Assembly: GCA_050261915.1 (NCBI GenBank)
Contig: JBLNDT010000057.1
Location: forward strand, 69,310-133,309
Length of the DNA: 64,000 bases
Direction: 5' to 3'
Origin: UBA699 sp050261915
Lineage (GTDB): Bacteria; Bacillota; Clostridia; Clostridiales; Clostridiaceae
In this document: in pieces, positions 60,243 to 64,000 of the stretch
Position numbering within the stretch: position 1 is the first letter of the stretch
Layout: every line of letters starts with the position of its first letter
The notes under the pieces: generated by a model
Told to the model about the DNA's origin: nothing
The model's input: only the letters and a program-made list of their open reading frames with translations
The model's database searches: none
Program-made: the position numbers and the translations under genes

Positions 60243-60394
60243 ATATTTGATTTCATCACTCAATTATTATATCAGCTTTAAACATATTCGTCAAACACAT
60301 AAAGATAAACTTTATATAATCCATTGGTAAAAATTTGATTTTTATTATATAATTTTCATAAATAAATTATTTCTAAATTATGGGAGAATATTTT

Positions 60395-60841
60395 ATGATC
60401 ATAAAAAAATATGTACTTCATGTCTTAATAATTGTTATATTATGTTTTGGCTGTGTTGATTTAAGTTTAAAAACAGATCAAGGAAATAATATTATCAGTA
60501 GTGTAAAATGGTCTCAGAAGAAAAATCAATTGAAAAGCACAGAGCTTTCGTTAATTTCATTTTATACAGGGGGGCAAAACCCTAAAACTGTTGAACTTAC
60601 TGGTACTGAAAAAGATAACTTCATAAATTGTTTATTGACATCAAAATTTTATAGAAGCAATTGGTCAGGCTCTATAGACGGAGGGATGCCTATTATTTTA
60701 AATTTTAAAGATGGTTCTAAAGACACTCTTGAATATTGTGGCGGAAGTGTTTTCCAAACAGAATGTAAAGGAAATTTGTTTTCAATAAAAAACAAAGAAC
60801 TTGAACAAACCCTATTAAAATACAATGTAAAGGTGGATTAG
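60395..60841 (+). CDS. Putative lipoprotein of unknown function
   Basis: 148 residues. The N-terminus (MIIKKYVLHVLIIVILCFGC) is a hydrophobic signal ending at a possible lipobox cysteine (residue 20). The rest is a small domain with KTVELTGTEKDNFINCLL and GMPIILNFKDGSKDTLEYCGG, a pattern like small clostridial secreted proteins. The ATG at 60395 follows GGGAG at 8 bases; the upstream ATG at 60380 lies ahead of that site. It precedes a GNAT acetyltransferase gene by 2 bases and is probably co-transcribed with it. Confidence 0.65.
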   Translation: MIIKKYVLHVLIIVILCFGCVDLSLKTDQGNNIISSVKWSQKKNQLKSTELSLISFYTGGQNPKTVELTGTEKDNFINCLLTSKFYRSNWSGSIDGGMPIILNFKDGSKDTLEYCGGSVFQTECKGNLFSIKNKELEQTLLKYNVKVD

Positions 60842-60843
60842 AC

Positions 60844-61308
60844 ATGAATAATTTTGAATTTGTAACTGGTAGTATAGAATTACTTGATTTTGTACAACCT
60901 CTATGGGAAAAGTTAATTAACCACCATGAGGTCAACTCAAAATATTTCCAAAATAGTTTTGTAAATCTTAAATTTAAGGGTAGAAAAAATAAGTTTGTTA
61001 ATGATAGCAATTTAGAAGTTAAAATAGACTTAATTAAAGATATAGATAAAAACTTATTTATTGGCTATTGTATTAGTACGGTTACTAAAGAACTAATTGG
61101 GGAAATTGATTCTCTTTTTGTTGAAAAAGAATATCGTAAATATGGGTGTGGAGATAAATTGATGAATAGAGCATTAGATTGGATGGATAACAAAAAAGTA
61201 ATAAAAAAGATAATCGTAGTAGCTGAGGGTAATGAAAATGTATTAGAATTTTATAAAAGGTTTGGTTTTTATAAAAGAAAAGTAATTTTAGAGCAAATTA
61301 ACGAATAG
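60844..61308 (+). CDS. GNAT family N-acetyltransferase
   Basis: 154 residues. N-terminal region includes SIELLDFVQPLWEKLINHH; the acetyl-CoA-binding loop is EKEYRKYGCGDKLMNRALDW (motif A), and VVAEGNENVLEFYKRFGF (motif B) closes the fold. It uses acetyl-CoA to acetylate an amine or a protein N-terminus; the acceptor is unknown. The ATG follows AAGGTGG. Base composition is a little more AT-rich than the conserved genes around it. Confidence 0.88.
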   Translation: MNNFEFVTGSIELLDFVQPLWEKLINHHEVNSKYFQNSFVNLKFKGRKNKFVNDSNLEVKIDLIKDIDKNLFIGYCISTVTKELIGEIDSLFVEKEYRKYGCGDKLMNRALDWMDNKKVIKKIIVVAEGNENVLEFYKRFGFYKRKVILEQINE

Positions 61309-61383
61309 CATTTACACCATTCACCATAACATACCAGCATAAACATTGAAGAAATTCCTGAAACTAACCTTGAGGTGATTATA

Positions 61384-62004
61384 TTGAAAAATAAAATAGT
61401 TAAGGCAGTTTCAGCCCTATTATTCCTGGCATTATTCTCAGGTGAGGTATTTGCAGCATCTGTTGCATATACAGTGCTTCCTGGAGACTCCATGTGGAAA
61501 ATTGCAAGTAAATATCAGGTTGGTATAAGTGAAATAATTTCAGCAAATCCCCAAATAACAAATTCAAATATGATTTATCCAGGTCAAAAAATCACTATAC
61601 CAAGCAACCGGGACATAGTAGCCATTGAAACAGAGGTGGTTAAACTTGTAAATCAACAAAGGGCAAAGGCAGGACTTCAGCCTCTAAAACAAAACTGGCA
61701 GCTCTCCAGAGTAGCAAGGTACAAATCTCAGGATATGATAAATAAAAATTATTTTTCACATCAGTCTCCTACCTATGGTTCACCTTTTAATATGATGGAA
61801 TCCTTTGGGCTTCATTTTTCTGCTGCAGGTGAAAACATAGCTATGGGTCAGCAAACTCCTGCAGAGGTTATGAACGCCTGGATGAATTCCACAGGTCACA
61901 GGGCAAATATATTGAACCCATCTTATACTGAAATTGGAGTGGGCCTGGCAAAAAATAAAAACGGAACCTGTTACTGGACCCAAATGTTTATGAAACCTAT
62001 GTAA
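61384..62004 (+). CDS. Secreted LysM-CAP (SCP-like) protein, YkwD/SafA-type
   Basis: 206 residues. Signal peptide (about 1-25, ending EVFAAS), one LysM (YTVLPGDSMWKIASKYQVG ... GQKITIPS) and a C-terminal CAP domain (VKLVNQQRAKAGLQPL, SRVARYKSQDM, YFSHQSP, GENIAMG, NSTGHRANIL). Firmicute CAP proteins are extracellular or coat-associated and their activity is uncertain. The start is a TTG at 61384, 6 bases after GAGGTG; the GTG at 61375 lies in that site. Monocistronic, terminator shared with the ANTAR gene. Confidence 0.9.
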   Translation: MKNKIVKAVSALLFLALFSGEVFAASVAYTVLPGDSMWKIASKYQVGISEIISANPQITNSNMIYPGQKITIPSNRDIVAIETEVVKLVNQQRAKAGLQPLKQNWQLSRVARYKSQDMINKNYFSHQSPTYGSPFNMMESFGLHFSAAGENIAMGQQTPAEVMNAWMNSTGHRANILNPSYTEIGVGLAKNKNGTCYWTQMFMKPM

Positions 62005-62011
62005 ATAAAAA

Positions 62012-62042
62012 ACCGTGTGTATCCTTTGATTCACACGATTTT
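62012..62042. terminator. Bidirectional terminator between the LysM-CAP and ANTAR genes
   Basis: CGTGTG/CACACG stem (62014-62037) with ATTTTTAT on the plus strand and GTTTTTTATT on the minus strand. Confidence 0.8.
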
Positions 62043-62611
62043 TATCCATATTTTTTTAATATTGCATCCACAAGAGAGTCTATTGATACACACATATCCA
62101 TGCTCTTTTTTCTTAAATATCCATAGGCTTCATCTTCAGAAACATTGAGCCTCTTCATGATAATTCCTTTTGCTCTGTCTAATTTCTTTCTGTTTTTTAA
62201 TGTAGTTTCAAGACTTTCAATTTTATTTTTTAGTTCATTTAACCTGATAATATTGTTAATGGAGAATTCCACCACTTGAACCAATTGTTCAAAATTAACA
62301 GGTTTATTTATATATGCGTATATATTCATTGCTTTAAGCTTATCATAAAAAACTGAATCAACTTTATTCGTGATAAAAACAACACTTGAAATTTCATCTT
62401 CTTCAATTATTTTTGCAGACTTATACGCATTAAGCCCCGTTAGATTTATATCCATTATAACAAGCTCTGGAAATATACTTTTGCTTATTCTTATGGCCCC
62501 TCCGCTGTCAGAAGCCTGATAAACCATATAGCCCTTACTTTTTAACATGCTGCATATTTTATCTCTGCTTTTTTCATCACTATCCGCAACAACTATTTTA
62601 TAACTTTGCAT
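62042..62611 (-). CDS. ANTAR-domain response regulator (glnA-linked antiterminator)
   Basis: 189 residues. An intact receiver (D10, D12, phosphoacceptor D54 in VIMDINLTG, and NKPV) is joined by a coiled coil to an ANTAR RNA-binding domain (about 130-185: KKLDRAKGIIMKRLNVSEDEAYGYLRKKSMD). ANTAR proteins bind paired hairpins and stop transcription termination. A glnA-linked regulator of this type (GlnR/NitR) is known in clostridia. It begins 4 bases after the glnA stop with no visible ribosome binding site, so its translation is probably coupled to glnA. Confidence 0.92.
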   Translation of the reverse strand: MQSYKIVVADSDEKSRDKICSMLKSKGYMVYQASDSGGAIRISKSIFPELVIMDINLTGLNAYKSAKIIEEDEISSVVFITNKVDSVFYDKLKAMNIYAYINKPVNFEQLVQVVEFSINNIIRLNELKNKIESLETTLKNRKKLDRAKGIIMKRLNVSEDEAYGYLRKKSMDMCVSIDSLVDAILKKYG

Positions 62612-62615
62612 AAAA

Positions 62616-63959
62616 TTAATATTTTTTCAAATATCTATCCAGTTCCCACTGGGATATATATTTGGAGTATTCTTTCCATTCATATAACGCAGCATTAACA
62701 AACTTCTTATAAACATGCTCTCCTAGGGAAGATTTAATCACCTCATTCTTTGACAGCTCAAGAATAGCTTGGTAGAGATTTCCCGGAAGTTTTTCTATGC
62801 CCCTTTCTTCTATTTCCTCTAATCCCATTTCGTATACATTTCCAGTAACCTGATCAGGTGGCTCTATTTTACTTTCTATCCCGTCAAGACCTGCTTTAAG
62901 GGTTGCAGCTAATGCCAAATATGGATTTGCTGAGGGGTCCGGGCTTCTAAGTTCAATCCTTGTTCCTGCACCTCTTTCTGCAGGTATCCTTATAAGCGGG
63001 CTTCTGTTGCTGGCTGACCATGCAATTAATACAGGTGCTTCATAACCTGGTACAAGCCTCTTATATGAATTAACAGTAGGGTTAGTTAATGCAGTGTAGG
63101 ACCTTGCATGTTTCATAAGTCCCCCTAGGAAATAAAATGCTGTTTTAGAAAGATTCATTTCGCTTTCTTCACAGAAAAATACATTTTCATCCTCTAGATT
63201 GGACAAGGACAAATTAAGATGCATACCAGAACCGTTTATGCCATATTTAGGTTTAGGCATAAAGGTTGCATGAAGTCCATTTCTCTGGGCAATTATTCTT
63301 ACCACCATTTTAAATGTCATTATATTGTCAGCAGTATTTAAAGCATCATCATATTCAAAGTCGATTTCATGCTGCCCTGGTGCAGCTTCATGATGGGAGG
63401 TTTCAATATTGAAACCCATTTCCTTAAGTGCAATTGTCATTTCATTTCTTGCGTTTCCCCCTAAATCCACCGGTGCAAGATCGAAATAACCTGCATCATC
63501 ATGTGTTTCTAAGGAAGGGTTACCTTTTTCATCAGTATTAAACAAGAAAAATTCGCATTCTGGACCAACTTTAAGCTTATACCCCATGTTTTTTGCTTCA
63601 TTAATCATTTTTTTCAAGGTATTCCTAGGACATCCCTCAAAAGGGGTTCCATCCATATTATAAACATCACATATTAACCTTGCTTCCTTATTAAAGCTAG
63701 TCCATGGAAATACAGTAAAGGTTGATAGGTCTGGTACAAGATACATATCTGACTCTTCAATCCTAACAAAGCCGTCTATTGATGAGCCGTCAAACATTAT
63801 CTTGTTGTCCAATGCCTTCTCTAACTGCTCCGCAGTTATTGAAACATTTTTCATTATTCCCATAATATCTGTGAATTGCAGATGAATAAATTTTACATCC
63901 AGTTCTTCAACTTCTGATAAAAGTTCCTCTTTACTAAACTTTTTGTTCAATACTTCCAC
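62616..63959 (-). CDS. glnA: Glutamine synthetase type I
   Basis: 447 residues, GSI-alpha size. MFDGSSIDGF, GPECEFFLF, HHEAAPGQHEID, NGSGMHLNLSL and NRSPLIRIPAERGAGTRIE carry the metal, ammonium and ATP-binding residues; the tail has no adenylylation site, so feedback control is by binding partners. It assimilates ammonia from amino-acid breakdown. The start is uncertain: GTG at 63959 with AAAGGG close upstream, or TTG at 63950 behind AGGGTGG. A TATAAT lies at 63989-63994. The 5' regulatory region is cut by the window edge. Confidence 0.95.
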   Translation of the reverse strand: MEVLNKKFSKEELLSEVEELDVKFIHLQFTDIMGIMKNVSITAEQLEKALDNKIMFDGSSIDGFVRIEESDMYLVPDLSTFTVFPWTSFNKEARLICDVYNMDGTPFEGCPRNTLKKMINEAKNMGYKLKVGPECEFFLFNTDEKGNPSLETHDDAGYFDLAPVDLGGNARNEMTIALKEMGFNIETSHHEAAPGQHEIDFEYDDALNTADNIMTFKMVVRIIAQRNGLHATFMPKPKYGINGSGMHLNLSLSNLEDENVFFCEESEMNLSKTAFYFLGGLMKHARSYTALTNPTVNSYKRLVPGYEAPVLIAWSASNRSPLIRIPAERGAGTRIELRSPDPSANPYLALAATLKAGLDGIESKIEPPDQVTGNVYEMGLEEIEERGIEKLPGNLYQAILELSKNEVIKSSLGEHVYKKFVNAALYEWKEYSKYISQWELDRYLKKY

Positions 63960-64000
63960 CCTACCCTTTCATATCAAGCTTATTTATCATTATACTGAAG

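Overview
The window looks like a chromosomal segment of a low-GC, anaerobic, endospore-forming Firmicute of the Clostridium type. The evidence is very AT-rich intergenic DNA, strong GGAGG-type ribosome binding sites with frequent TTG/GTG starts, a complete Rnf complex, amino-acid fermentation genes, spore germination and coat genes (CwlJ/GerQ and CotF-like), and Firmicute cis-regulators (guanine and c-di-AMP riboswitches, a T-box). No transposon, prophage, CRISPR array or rRNA operon is visible.

Layout. 1-6 kb: end of an ABC-F gene, a guanine-riboswitch-controlled purine permease, a HAD phosphatase/PHP phosphatase pair, two small membrane or helical proteins, and a diguanylate cyclase/histidine phosphatase pair. 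6-12.6 kb: a CHASE4-GGDEF-EAL protein facing an operon that encodes a 203-aa protein, a 27-aa peptide inside a 200-bp inverted-repeat element, a membrane HD-GYP protein and a DUF5317 protein; then a short TelA-like protein. 12.8-19 kb: a c-di-AMP riboswitch with a LysM/SleB hydrolase, sbcDC, and cwlJ-gerQ. 19-24.7 kb: an MFS exporter behind a probable attenuator, a three-gene DivIVA-like/coiled-coil module, a small zinc-ribbon protein and CotF-like proteins. 24.7-30.3 kb: rseC-rnfCDGEAB. 31-43 kb: dpaL-ygeY, a TtcA-like enzyme, a cation/proton antiporter behind a leader terminator, dbpA, a solute-sensing two-component system, and ortAB with a sigma-54 promoter. 43-52.3 kb: an rRNA methyltransferase, a solute-binding GGDEF/HD-GYP protein, a divergent DEAD-box helicase, an Rh-type ammonium transporter, a gamma-glutamyltransferase, a small membrane protein and a receiver-GGDEF protein. 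52.4-57.7 kb: a T-box followed by aspS-gatCAB. 57.7-64 kb: DUF4434 and Amidase_6 proteins, a His/Tyr-rich coat-like protein, tRNA-Glu(CTC), a putative lipoprotein, a GNAT enzyme, a LysM-CAP protein, and glnA with an ANTAR regulator.

Two themes link the genes. One is amino-acid and nitrogen metabolism: ortAB, dpaL, ygeY, ggt, an ammonium channel, glnA with an antiterminator, and tRNA-dependent amidation under a T-box whose specifier reads AAC (Asn). Rnf would couple ferredoxin oxidation to an ion gradient. The other is c-di-GMP: five proteins with GGDEF, EAL or HD-GYP domains, one carrying a periplasmic-type solute-binding domain. The least explained feature is the inverted-repeat element with its tiny hydrophobic peptide directly upstream of a membrane HD-GYP gene.
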